DNA of 10,537 nucleotides, from assembly GCA_030704765.1 (NCBI GenBank), contig JAUYDD010000022.1, positions 1 through 10,537 of the forward strand, given 5' to 3'. The notes below the pieces were generated by a model. That model had not been told where the DNA came from. It made no database searches and saw only the letters and a program-made list of their open reading frames with translations. Both the position numbers and the translations under genes were made by a program. Of the stretch, positions 1 through 5,536 are shown piece after piece; the first letter of the stretch is position 1; the number at the start of each line of letters is the position of its first letter. The stretch comes from Nanobdellota archaeon (GTDB lineage Archaea > Nanobdellota > Nanobdellia > Pacearchaeales > GW2011-AR1).

Positions 1-119
1 ACACCCTAAAGGTTTTTTGCCACAGCTAAAAAATCGCCTGCTGGCGAGTGTGGTTTGATTGGCCCTTGTTTTTAGGATGCTCAGAAATTAAAACAAACTG
101 ACATCCACATCTTAAAAGA
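1..119. repeat. Left copy of 119-bp terminal direct repeat
   Basis: Bases 1-119 are identical to 10419-10537, base for base. Read as a circle, the molecule is 10,418 bp. The copies cut through a structured RNA candidate: 8 bases of its 5' helices exist only before the right copy, and the closing strand of its 3' hairpin exists only after the left copy. This fits one RNA gene split by linearisation. A dispersed identical repeat that ended the assembly is the alternative. Confidence 0.97.
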
Positions 120-140
120 TGTGGTTTAATTTCTGACATT
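1..140 (+). ncRNA. Structured RNA candidate, left copy with complete 3' hairpin
   Basis: This copy lacks the first 8 bases of the fold (present at 10411-10418) but has the full 3' end. TCAGAAATTAAA (81-92) pairs perfectly with TTTAATTTCTGA (125-136). Inside it sits a perfect 8-bp hairpin, CCACATCT (105-112) with AGATGTGG (117-124) and loop TAAA. A one-sided 12-nt bulge (93-104) separates the two stems. With the 5' part this gives an RNA of about 145 nt with five helices and a pseudoknot. It lies divergent from the AmrS gene and about 140 bp upstream of the S17e gene, so it could be a free RNA or a long leader. The function is unknown. Confidence 0.6.
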
Positions 141-203
141 AAAAAGTTAAAAATACACTTTACCTTATAACAGATTCAGAATAGAAAACTTATTATATAA
201 GCT

Positions 204-224
204 ATACCTACAATTTTTAGGTAT
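204..224. promoter_or_regulatory. Inverted repeat upstream of S17e
   Basis: ATACCTA (204-210) and TAGGTAT (218-224) form a perfect 7-bp inverted repeat with a 7-nt spacer. It lies about 30 bp upstream of the S17e TATA box, so it could be an operator or a terminator for RNA read from the left. Nothing identifies a binding protein. Confidence 0.3.
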
Positions 225-253
225 TACGAGGTAAAAACTTGAGTACGCATAAC

Positions 254-261
254 TTTAAAAA
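254..261 (+). promoter_or_regulatory. TATA box of the S17e-alba operon
   Basis: TTTAAAAA is centred 25.5 bp upstream of the S17e ATG at 283. At that spacing transcription would begin at the start codon, giving a leaderless mRNA. The same TTTAAAAA box and spacing occur before the TPR-like gene at 4532. Confidence 0.6.
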
Positions 262-282
262 CTGTAAAGATAAAAACTATTT

Positions 283-480
283 ATGGGTAGAATAAAGTCC
301 AAACTTGTAAAAAGAACATCCTTAAGTCTTTTAAAAGAAGAGAATAGTTTTACTGATAAGTTTGAACCTAACAAAGAACTGCTTAAAGGATTGACAGATA
401 GCAAAAAAGTCAGAAACCAAATAGCTGGTTATATAACAAGAAAAAAGAAAAGTGAACAAAACCATAAAACAGCTCAGTGA
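283..480 (+). CDS. rps17e: 30S ribosomal protein S17e (eS17)
   Basis: The product is a 65-residue small-subunit ribosomal protein found in archaea and eukaryotes. The N-terminus MGRIKSKLVKRTS, the central DKFEPNKELLKGLTDSKKVRNQIAGYITR and the basic tail match the archaeal S17e pattern along the whole length, so the gene looks complete. The ATG at 283 has a TATA box centred 25.5 bp upstream, so the mRNA is probably leaderless. The stop codon is 5 bp before the best alba start, and the two genes probably form one operon. This is a housekeeping gene, which argues that the window is chromosomal, or that the contig circle is an assembly effect. Confidence 0.93.
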   Translation: MGRIKSKLVKRTSLSLLKEENSFTDKFEPNKELLKGLTDSKKVRNQIAGYITRKKKSEQNHKTAQ

Positions 481-485
481 TAAAA

Positions 486-809
486 ATGATAGATGAAAAA
501 GAAGTAGTTAAGCAGCATAAAAATAATGATAAAGATAATATAATTTTTGTTGGAATAAAGCCTTTTATGAACTATGTGACAGGAGTTGTAATACAGTTCA
601 AGAACAAAGGGCAAAAAGAAGTCATTATTTCAGCAAGAGGGAAATTTGTCTCAAAGGCAGTTGATGTTGCAGAAGTCGCAAGAAGGACATTTTTAAAAGA
701 TGAGAACATAAAAGTGAAGAACATCAATATTTCTAGTGAACAATTTGAGAACAAAGAAGGCAGAAGAATATATGTTTCTAGTATAGATATAGTCTTGGAA
801 AAAGAATAG
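486..809 (+). CDS. albA: Alba-family DNA/RNA-binding chromatin protein
   Basis: This 107-residue protein belongs to the Alba family, small dimeric nucleic-acid-binding proteins that coat archaeal chromatin and bind RNA. The hallmarks are NIIFVGIKPFMNYVTGVVIQF near the N-terminus (the family's KPxxNYV segment, with its positively charged surface), EVIISARGKFVSKAVDVAEVARR in the middle, and a C-terminal beta strand RIYVSSIDIVL. The ATG at 486 is preferred; a GTG at 477 overlaps the S17e stop and would add three residues. No strong ribosome binding site is visible. It is probably co-transcribed with S17e from the leaderless promoter at 254. Transcription may end at the hairpin at 860-883. The DNA-binding family is clear; whether this copy acts mainly on DNA or RNA is unknown. 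Confidence 0.95.
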   Translation: MIDEKEVVKQHKNNDKDNIIFVGIKPFMNYVTGVVIQFKNKGQKEVIISARGKFVSKAVDVAEVARRTFLKDENIKVKNINISSEQFENKEGRRIYVSSIDIVLEKE

Positions 810-849
810 AAAAAATAATACTAAAATACAAAATCTGTTAAGAAGTATC

Positions 850-884
850 TTGTGTAAACAAGTATATCCTAAAGGATATACTTT
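850..884. repeat. Left member of a repeat pair flanking the 574-aa gene
   Basis: TGTGTAAACAA followed by GTATATCC and its inverted partner lies just past the 3' end of the gene. The same two modules occur in the opposite order at 2707-2747, just upstream of its promoter. Each module is short, so chance or shared regulatory sites are possible. Confidence 0.35.
860..883. terminator. Hairpin between convergent alba and helical-repeat gene
   Basis: AAGTATATCC (860-869) and GGATATACTT (874-883) form a perfect 10-bp stem with a TAAA loop, between the 3' ends of two convergent genes (809 and 895). There is no long T tract, so it may be a transcription barrier or a recombination or protein site. Related sequence lies at the other end of the neighbouring gene, at 2707-2747. 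Confidence 0.45.
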
Positions 885-894
885 GTAACTAACA

Positions 895-2619
895 TTAATA
901 TTTTTTAAAAGCAATCTGACCTAACAAATCTTCATGTTCAACGATATTATGTTCATCAGCTACATATATCTGAAATCTTCTTCTAATTTCCTCAAAATCT
1001 TCGCTTGCTCCTGTTATTTGATATAAATTTAATAAATGATTTAGATACGTCATTGTACCTCCTTGCATTTCTATTAATAAAGAAATATTTCTTCTTAAAT
1101 CACCTATATCTCTCGGATTTGAAGAATTATGTAAAGCATATCTAGTAAGTATATCTACATCGCCACTTAATCTTGCTGCAACCTCTAGCTCATTCATTTT
1201 TTCTCTAGAGGGTAAAAAAGATTGTCTAGTATAATCTTCATCATCTTCAGGTTCTCCATGAAGAATTTTTTGTGCCTCATCTTGTGCGGAAACTACCTTA
1301 TCAACTGCTCCAAATATATTCTCTAAACTTAATATTGGTTTTTCTTCGCTCACTTCTTCCCTGATTTTTTCAAACATCTCTCTGGCTTTTACAAAATAAT
1401 CTCTATTTCCTGTTAATTCAAACATCCTAAAGTAAATCGCTTCAGCAGACCTATATTCTCTTTTTTCAATAGCAGATTTACAGTGGGCTTCAATTTCTGA
1501 AATATATCTAGGATCTTTAGTAACCTCAAAAACTGGAAGAACTACTAATGGATTCTCTCCTATATACGCTGGATGTTTCTTTTTACCATTTCTTGTTACT
1601 GTCAAGGATTCATACTCAGCTAAGTATCTTTTATCTCCAGTAGCTCGATGAAGGTCAAACAATCTATGAGTAAAATTACTGAAATTTGTTGATACTCCTC
1701 TTTTCAATGCTTTTATACCTCTATACATTATTTTATCTACCAAATCTCTATCTTCAGGTAACCTTGTCATAAAAAATAATTCTATTAAATCATCAAAAGA
1801 ACCTCCAAGTTTCCATTCAGTTTCAGCTTCTTCTAATACTCTTTTTCTATATTCATGTCTTATAAAATCTCTCCGAGTTGCTTGAAATAATACCCTTAAA
1901 TCATCTTCAGTTCCAAAATACCCATTATCCCATTCTAGAGTATTATTATAAGCTCTTACAACAAGATGTAAATCTTCTTGAGAACCTGTATCTAAGCAAA
2001 GTTTTGCAGCCCAACTAAATGCATGAGATTGACGAAATTTAATCAAATCTTGCTGAGTTTTTTCAATCTCTTCTTGTCTTGGTTCTTCCAATGCCTTGGC
2101 TTTGGCTTCTTCAATCTTATCTTTACTAGAATTTGACATAACTTTATCTGTGATAGAATGTATTCTCCTTTCATAGATTTCTCTTGCTATTTCTTCTTCA
2201 ATAGGAACATAGGACAAAGCTTCTTCAATACTTGTTCTTACTAACTCTATATAAACAGGACTTTTGGTATCCTCACAAAGCACTAAATAGTGATTTAGAA
2301 GACTTCCATATTTTTCATCATGTTCAGTCCATTCAAATTTTTTTACATGACTTTCATATAATTCTAGATCCTCTCTTCTTTTTGTAAACTTATATAATCT
2401 ATGAAAGAACCATAATGAACTTGAATTGGGATTAGGTTCTGCTAATCTAAATTGATCAAAAATACCAATTTCTTCAGCTAGTTTAACAATTCTTAGATGA
2501 AGGTTTTGATTTATTATTGGAAGTCTAATCATTGACTCATTTTTATCTTCAACTTCATGTAATTCAATTTGTGGACTCTTTAATATTTCTTCAAGTTTCA
2601 TAGAATTAAAATAATACAT
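895..2619 (-). CDS. Large TPR-like helical-repeat protein, function unknown
   Basis: The 574-residue protein is almost entirely alpha-helical and strongly charged, with no signal peptide or membrane segment, so it is probably cytoplasmic. Helix-pair units recur with an aromatic/TG-x-x-x-[YF]-type turn. Examples are near residues 73-95 (RLYKFTKRREDLELYESH), 318-339 (RATGDKRYLAEYESL), 398-418 (ELTGNRDYFVKAREMFEKI) and 527-550 (YQITGASEDFEEIRRRF). This looks like a diverged tetratricopeptide-type scaffold for protein-protein contacts. The ATG at 2619 is 24.5 bp from a TATA-like box at 2640-2647, fitting a leaderless start; an internal ATG at 2601 is the alternative. It stands alone, convergent to alba and flanked by related short repeats. 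I do not recognise a specific family. A smaller helical-repeat gene lies at 4532. Confidence 0.85.
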   Translation of the reverse strand: MYYFNSMKLEEILKSPQIELHEVEDKNESMIRLPIINQNLHLRIVKLAEEIGIFDQFRLAEPNPNSSSLWFFHRLYKFTKRREDLELYESHVKKFEWTEHDEKYGSLLNHYLVLCEDTKSPVYIELVRTSIEEALSYVPIEEEIAREIYERRIHSITDKVMSNSSKDKIEEAKAKALEEPRQEEIEKTQQDLIKFRQSHAFSWAAKLCLDTGSQEDLHLVVRAYNNTLEWDNGYFGTEDDLRVLFQATRRDFIRHEYRKRVLEEAETEWKLGGSFDDLIELFFMTRLPEDRDLVDKIMYRGIKALKRGVSTNFSNFTHRLFDLHRATGDKRYLAEYESLTVTRNGKKKHPAYIGENPLVVLPVFEVTKDPRYISEIEAHCKSAIEKREYRSAEAIYFRMFELTGNRDYFVKAREMFEKIREEVSEEKPILSLENIFGAVDKVVSAQDEAQKILHGEPEDDEDYTRQSFLPSREKMNELEVAARLSGDVDILTRYALHNSSNPRDIGDLRRNISLLIEMQGGTMTYLNHLLNLYQITGASEDFEEIRRRFQIYVADEHNIVEHEDLLGQIAFKKY

Positions 2620-2639
2620 ATCTTTTTAATTATTTATAT

Positions 2640-2647
2640 ATTTAAAA
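2640..2647 (-). promoter_or_regulatory. TATA box of the 574-aa gene
   Basis: TTTTAAAT on the minus strand is centred 24.5 bp before the ATG at 2619, supporting that start. The surrounding AT-rich run (2633-2647) offers other registers. Confidence 0.45.
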
Positions 2648-2706
2648 TCAGCGTTAAAAAAATCAAAGAATTGTTTGTTTTATATCTAAAAATTAATATT
2701 TAATAA

Positions 2707-2747
2707 GTATATCCTTTTTGATATACTATGTGTAAACAAATATATCA
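2707..2747. repeat. Right member of a repeat pair flanking the 574-aa gene
   Basis: GTATATC (2707-2713) and GATATAC (2720-2726) form an inverted repeat, followed by TGTGTAAACAA (2729-2739) and another ATATATC. These are the modules seen at 850-884, rearranged. Confidence 0.35.
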
Positions 2748-2783
2748 TATTCGTTCCAAAAATAATAGTTATTTTTAGCCGAA

Positions 2784-3197
2784 CTAATTATTAAGTAAGG
2801 ACGATATTTCTTCTCTTAATTTTTTTATTCTTTCTAAAACATCTTTTGCTTCTATAAGAGAAATATCTTTTGCATAATAGTTAAGACTATTCCTTATCCT
2901 TCTTAATTCATCAAATTCATCTCCTTTAATGCTTTCGTTCAATATTTCTTTTAAAAAATATCTATAACATTCATGATTATATATCTTATATCTATTTCTA
3001 ATAGCTAGTGCCTCTAAAAGTTCCCTCAAAGAATCGTACAAAAGAGATATTTTTGAACCAGAGGTTATCTCATTTAATTCAAGCTTTTTCTCAGAATCAA
3101 ATTTATTTTGGCTTGTTTTTATAAGTGAAACAATTAATTCTTTATCTTCTTTAACTTCCTTTGCAATTCTTTTTTTAAGACATTCATTAAAATCCAT
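2784..3197 (-). CDS. HEPN-domain protein, putative toxin of a HEPN/MNT pair
   Basis: The 137-residue helical protein resembles the HEPN fold partnered with minimal nucleotidyltransferases in archaea. It has a central helix pair with RELLEALA and KIYNHECYRYFLKEIL (about residues 58-86), then a C-terminal helix starting LRRIRNSLNYYAKDIS (about 98-113). Active HEPN RNases carry an RX4-6H motif. Here the Arg-Asn is present (R102, N103) but the expected His is replaced by Tyr (RNSLNYY), so classic RNase activity is doubtful. Alternatively this is a HEPN subfamily that uses Tyr, which could also be the residue its partner modifies. The ATG overlaps the stop of the upstream MNT gene by one base (TAATG), so the two are translationally coupled and probably form a complex. 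Confidence 0.75.
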   Translation of the reverse strand: MDFNECLKKRIAKEVKEDKELIVSLIKTSQNKFDSEKKLELNEITSGSKISLLYDSLRELLEALAIRNRYKIYNHECYRYFLKEILNESIKGDEFDELRRIRNSLNYYAKDISLIEAKDVLERIKKLREEISSLLNN

Positions 3198-3706
3198 TAG
3201 AATCTCAACCTACCCTCTAATATATACCCATTTATTATATTATTTGTGAGTTCCTTGTTTTTTATATCTTCTACTGAACTATAAAAGAATAATTGAATCT
3301 TTCTTTTTAAATTATTTTCAAAAATTTTTAAGTCAAGTTCTTTTTTATGCCCAATTATACAAAGGTCTATATCAGAATCCTCTTTGGTTTCTGCTTTTGA
3401 TAAAGAGCCAAAAAGTATTATTATAGGGCTTGTAAGGTTTTTATTCAAAAAATCAATAAGTTTGTCTAGTTTTAATCTCCAATAAATCCCAGATAAATCT
3501 ATAAATGTTTTATTATTCTTATTCGCGTAATAAAAAATATAATTTCTATCTTTTTCTATTTCTAACAATCCTTCTTTATTAAGCTCAAAAAGTAGTTTAG
3601 ATGCAGTTGGAGGAGTGATTTTCATCAATCTAGAATATTCTCTAATATTGATTCTTCTATAGCAATCATCAAAAAATGGTTTCAAATTGTTAATAATTTT
3701 TAACAT
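3197..3706 (-). CDS. Winged-helix MNT nucleotidyltransferase, putative antitoxin
   Basis: The protein has 169 residues. The N-terminal half (about 15-60) is a winged helix-turn-helix (REYSRLMKITPPTASKLLFEL followed by a wing). The C-terminal half is a minimal nucleotidyltransferase with the signature GSx10DxD (G100-S101, D112, D114) after the strand IIILF. In type VII HEPN/MNT systems such enzymes add AMP to the HEPN toxin and neutralise it; that role is inferred here. The fused DNA-binding domain suggests autoregulation, and two identical palindromes on its own promoter, one covering the ATG, are obvious targets. It is the first gene of the pair and overlaps the HEPN gene by one base. The leaderless start at 3706 is 27.5 bp from a TATA box. 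Confidence 0.85.
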   Translation of the reverse strand: MLKIINNLKPFFDDCYRRINIREYSRLMKITPPTASKLLFELNKEGLLEIEKDRNYIFYYANKNNKTFIDLSGIYWRLKLDKLIDFLNKNLTSPIIILFGSLSKAETKEDSDIDLCIIGHKKELDLKIFENNLKRKIQLFFYSSVEDIKNKELTNNIINGYILEGRLRF

Positions 3707-3711
3707 ATGTT
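3702..3711. promoter_or_regulatory. Operator 1 of the HEPN/MNT operon
   Basis: The palindrome AACATATGTT contains the MNT start codon, at the predicted transcription start. An identical palindrome lies exactly 20 bp upstream, close to two helical turns, so two dimers could bind the same face. The likely ligand is the winged-helix domain of the MNT protein. Confidence 0.65.
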
Positions 3712-3721
3712 AAATATAATT

Positions 3722-3731
3722 AACATATGTT
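3722..3731. promoter_or_regulatory. Operator 2 of the HEPN/MNT operon
   Basis: Second copy of AACATATGTT. It abuts and slightly overlaps the TATA box at 3730-3737, so occupancy should block TBP/TFB or polymerase. Both copies extend to TTAACATATGTT. Confidence 0.65.
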
Positions 3732-3737
3732 TATAAA
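3730..3737 (-). promoter_or_regulatory. TATA box of the HEPN/MNT operon
   Basis: TTTATAAA on the minus strand is centred 27.5 bp before the ATG at 3706 and touches operator 2. Confidence 0.6.
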
Positions 3738-3791
3738 TCTTTCTGTTACTAAGGCAATAAACTAATCTATTCTAAATTATTATTAGAAACC

Positions 3792-4070
3792 CTATTTTCT
3801 TTTTTTCTTATGCTTGTCTTTTTCTTCAATAATTTCTTTATCTTTTTCTTTTAATACTAAAAAATTTATCTTATTTTCAATCTTATCTATTCTTTCATTC
3901 ATCTCTTTAATCCTTTTATGGTTCTTAAAATTAAATATGCCATTTACAATAAGGTATATCACATACAAAACAAGCAATATTCCAGCTGCTTCAACTACTT
4001 TGACTATCCATGATATATCTGTTATTATCTGAGGAGGTATATCAGCCAGGGTTACAGGAGGACTTGCCAT
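3792..4070 (-). CDS. Small single-pass membrane protein with C-terminal coiled coil
   Basis: With the ATG at 4070 the protein has 92 residues: a short N-terminus rich in Pro (MASPPVTLADIPPQI), one hydrophobic segment at about 20-44 (WIVKVVEAAGILLVLYVIYLIV), then a charged heptad-like helix (NERIDKIENKINFL) and a very basic Lys-rich tail. The tail is probably cytoplasmic by the positive-inside rule. The open frame extends 16 codons further to 4118, but a TATA-like CTTAAAAA is centred 24.5 bp before 4070, so the shorter leaderless start is preferred. It stands alone, divergent from the tRNA. No function is recognised; it could anchor a partner to the membrane. Confidence 0.7.
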   Translation of the reverse strand: MASPPVTLADIPPQIITDISWIVKVVEAAGILLVLYVIYLIVNGIFNFKNHKRIKEMNERIDKIENKINFLVLKEKDKEIIEEKDKHKKKRK

Positions 4071-4090
4071 AAATCTACAGGTTTTATATG

Positions 4091-4098
4091 TTTTTAAG
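4091..4098 (-). promoter_or_regulatory. TATA box of the small membrane protein
   Basis: CTTAAAAA on the minus strand is centred 24.5 bp before the ATG at 4070. It decides that start over the upstream ATG at 4118. Confidence 0.45.
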
Positions 4099-4133
4099 GT
4101 TTTGTTTATAGTTATCAAAAAGTCATCAAAGGT

Positions 4134-4141
4134 TTTATATA
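4134..4141 (+). promoter_or_regulatory. TATA box of the tRNA gene
   Basis: TTTATATA is centred about 27 bp before the tRNA 5' end at 4165, a normal archaeal tRNA promoter distance. The box is near-symmetric and could also fire leftward. Confidence 0.55.
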
Positions 4142-4164
4142 GCTTTTATTTTTGTTATTTTAAT

Positions 4165-4236
4165 GGCTGCATAGCTTAGTGGTAGAGCGCGGCTCTCATA
4201 AGGCCGAGGTCCCGAGTTCAATCCTCGGTGCAGCCA
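4165..4236 (+). tRNA. tRNA with CAU anticodon (elongator Met or Ile2)
   Basis: A complete cloverleaf is visible in 72 nt. The acceptor stem is GGCTGCA/TGCAGCC with discriminator A. The D arm is GCTT-AGTGGTA-GAGC, the anticodon stem CGGCT/GGCCG with loop CTCATAA (anticodon CAT), and the T arm CCGAG-TTCAATC-CTCGG. No intron is present and CCA is not encoded. The anticodon stem lacks the three G-C pairs of initiator tRNA and the acceptor starts G-C, so it is not initiator Met. Elongator Met and Ile2 (whose C34 becomes agmatidine in archaea) cannot be separated by eye. The 3' end and tail are repeated 121 bp downstream. Confidence 0.95.
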
Positions 4237-4293
4237 TGTATTCTAATCAAATTAAAGGTTTTTTAAGAAGATTGAATGAGGAGAGTTCAATCC
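4227..4293 (+). repeat. tRNA 3' end plus tail, copy A
   Basis: This stretch begins with the last ten bases of the tRNA (GGTGCAGCCA) and continues about 57 bp downstream. It aligns with 4348-4415 at an offset of 121 bp with few differences, for example AATCAAATTAAAGG and AAGGTTTTTTAAGA in both. Near its end it holds GAGTTCAATCC, the same 11 bases as in the tRNA T arm. Confidence 0.8.
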
Positions 4294-4297
4294 GAGC

Positions 4298-4340
4298 AAA
4301 AGCATTTTAGTATCTTTAAAAATGAATAATAAATGCTTTT
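4298..4340. repeat. Inverted repeat between the two tRNA tails
   Basis: AAAAGCATTT (4298-4307) and AAATGCTTTT (4331-4340) form a perfect 10-bp inverted repeat with a 23-nt spacer, in the interval separating copies A and B. The whole stretch from 4237 to 4531 holds only these repeats and the promoter of the next gene; no coding region is visible. Confidence 0.5.
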
Positions 4341-4347
4341 ACGAGTA

Positions 4348-4415
4348 GGTGCAGCCATATATTTTAATCAAATTAAAGGTTTTTTAAGAGGATTGAATAA
4401 GGAGAGTTCAAATCT
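4348..4415 (+). repeat. tRNA 3' end plus tail, copy B
   Basis: Second copy of the tRNA 3' end and tail. It ends in GGAGA-GTTCAAA-TCTCC, a perfect 5-bp stem with a 7-nt T-loop-like loop. No complete second tRNA can be folded here. It is either a tandem duplication scar or an att-like remnant of integration at the tRNA. Confidence 0.75.
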
Positions 4416-4501
4416 CCCCTGAGTCATACAAAGTTTTAAATGAATAGACTTCAATAAATAATCTTAACTAACTCTGCTTTATATTTTGCATTAACTATAA
4501 A

Positions 4502-4509
4502 TTTAAAAA
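4502..4509 (+). promoter_or_regulatory. TATA box of the TPR-like gene
   Basis: TTTAAAAA is centred 26.5 bp before the ATG at 4532, the same box and spacing as for S17e, so a leaderless start is expected. Confidence 0.6.
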
Positions 4510-4531
4510 TCCTTTATCATATTATATCAGC

Positions 4532-5104
4532 ATGCAAATATTAGAAAAAACCAGGGATGAGATTGAAACAAGAGCTTCAAAAATGTCAGACTTCTTGAGA
4601 ATGGAATACCTAGAGTCTTGTTTGAAAAGGTTTACAGAAATAGAGATACAAAGGTATTGTTACCAAGAGCTTTCAAGGCTCTATGAAAAGAACTTCATGT
4701 ATCCAGATGCTATAAAATACATCTCAAAATTCCAGGAAGTATGTATTTCAAAAAGAGAAAAAATCCAAGCATTCTTAAAAGAAATAGAGCTGACAATTAA
4801 AGGTGGTTTCTATGATAGGATAGATTTTGCTTATAGGAAGATAAATGAGATAGCTACTACCGAAGAAATATATGAAGCAAGAAAAAAGATGGTAGATTTA
4901 TTGATGTCAGAAGCACAGAAATTCGAAAAATCAAGTAAATATTCTTATGCAGCAAGAGCATATGAAAGATTATCTCATCTAGTCACTGATAATGAAAGAT
5001 TAGAAGTAAAAAAACATCTTGTGACAATCTACAAAAAACTAGGTAAAGTAAGAGAATCTATTGAACTAGAAAGAGAACTAGCAAGAAGCGGAGTAAAGGT
5101 TTGA
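4532..5104 (+). CDS. TPR-like helical-repeat protein
   Basis: The 190-residue protein is all helical with no membrane segment. Helix pairs with the TPR-like spacing of small and aromatic residues are visible: YQELSRLYEKNFMYPDAIKYI (about 43-63) and AAYERLSHLV within a KSSKYSYAARAYERL unit (about 137-155). A final pair around IYKKLGKVRESIELERELA (about 168-186) resembles a TPR cap. It is probably a protein-binding adaptor; no partner is shown by the sequence. The ATG at 4532 fits a leaderless transcript. The stop lies one base from the stop of a convergent AMMECR1 fragment, and a second copy of its C-terminal coding sequence survives at 6384-6445. The exact family is not recognised. Confidence 0.85.
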   Translation: MQILEKTRDEIETRASKMSDFLRMEYLESCLKRFTEIEIQRYCYQELSRLYEKNFMYPDAIKYISKFQEVCISKREKIQAFLKEIELTIKGGFYDRIDFAYRKINEIATTEEIYEARKKMVDLLMSEAQKFEKSSKYSYAARAYERLSHLVTDNERLEVKKHLVTIYKKLGKVRESIELERELARSGVKV

Positions 5105-5105
5105 T

Positions 5106-5219
5106 TTATTCTTTACAGCTCTCAACTCTATAGAACTTATATTCTGCTGTTTTCCAATCATCCTTTGATAGACCTGCTTTCAAGCAAAGATGGCCTAAAA
5201 AAGCTGTTTTATCAGTACC
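5106..5219 (-). pseudogene. 3' fragment of a second AMMECR1 gene
   Basis: The reverse strand reads GTDKTAFLGHLCLKAG followed by LSKDDWKTAEYKFYRVESCKE and a stop, matching the C-terminus of the intact AMMECR1 at 8910-9458. The last 75 bp are 71/75 identical in DNA; further upstream similarity fades but the frame stays alignable. Everything N-terminal to these 37 codons is missing, replaced by the 3' end of the unknown gene at 5219-5536, whose stop touches the fragment. It cannot make a functional AMMECR1 domain, which needs the LRGCIGS region. It is the relic of a duplication or of an insertion that split or copied the convergent TPR/AMMECR1 junction. Confidence 0.8.
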
Positions 5220-5536
5220 TAATTTGTAAAGAATTCTTTAATAGATTGATTTAGAAATTTATCTACTTCGCTTTGTGGAAAATAAATACCTTTAAAATGT
5301 GGTTTTCTTAATTCCAATTTAATCCTTTTTTTAGCTTCTTCTTTTATTTTGTTTTTATCGTTTGTATTCCAATTATATTCTGCAATAAAGTCAATTAATT
5401 CACCCCTGTAATTGATTATTTCACTTTCCATATGGTTAATTGATTCTTTTTTATTTGTATTTTTGCAAAGAATCTTATGGCTAGTCATTCCAGCTATTAA
5501 TTTTCCTATTATCTGGATAATTCTATTTTTTCCCAT
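5219..5536 (-). CDS. Unknown protein coupled to a nucleotidyltransferase
   Basis: The 105-residue basic protein has no recognised family. It has an N-terminal region with two Cys/Lys-rich turns, a helix (ESEIINYRGELIDFIAEYNW), a basic helix (KNKIKEEAKKRIKLELRK) and a C-terminal segment HFKGIYFPQSEVDKFLNQSIKEFF. The first ATG (5536) lies 28 bp inside the upstream nucleotidyltransferase gene; an internal ATG at 5488 would begin 18 bp after that gene's stop. Overlap and shared promoter suggest the two act together, possibly as a toxin-antitoxin-like pair in which this is the partner or target. That role is inferred only from the arrangement. The 3' end abuts the AMMECR1 fragment, marking one edge of an inserted module. 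Confidence 0.65.
   Translation of the reverse strand: MGKNRIIQIIGKLIAGMTSHKILCKNTNKKESINHMESEIINYRGELIDFIAEYNWNTNDKNKIKEEAKKRIKLELRKPHFKGIYFPQSEVDKFLNQSIKEFFTN

Noticed and set aside
1..140. RNase P, SRP or 5S RNA as identity of the structured RNA
   Set aside because: Conserved RNase P P4 sequences, the SRP helix 8 motif and the 5S layout are not visible.
3814..4032. 72-codon + strand frame opposite the small membrane protein
   Set aside because: Ser/Leu-rich mirror of a Lys-rich coiled-coil gene; the minus-strand gene has the promoter and plausible domains.
4165..4236. Initiator Met tRNA
   Set aside because: The anticodon stem CGGCT/GGCCG lacks the three consecutive G-C pairs of initiators and the acceptor starts G-C.
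4348..4415. Second tRNA gene
   Set aside because: Only the 3' acceptor strand and a T-arm-like hairpin are present; no D arm, anticodon arm or 5' acceptor strand can be found.
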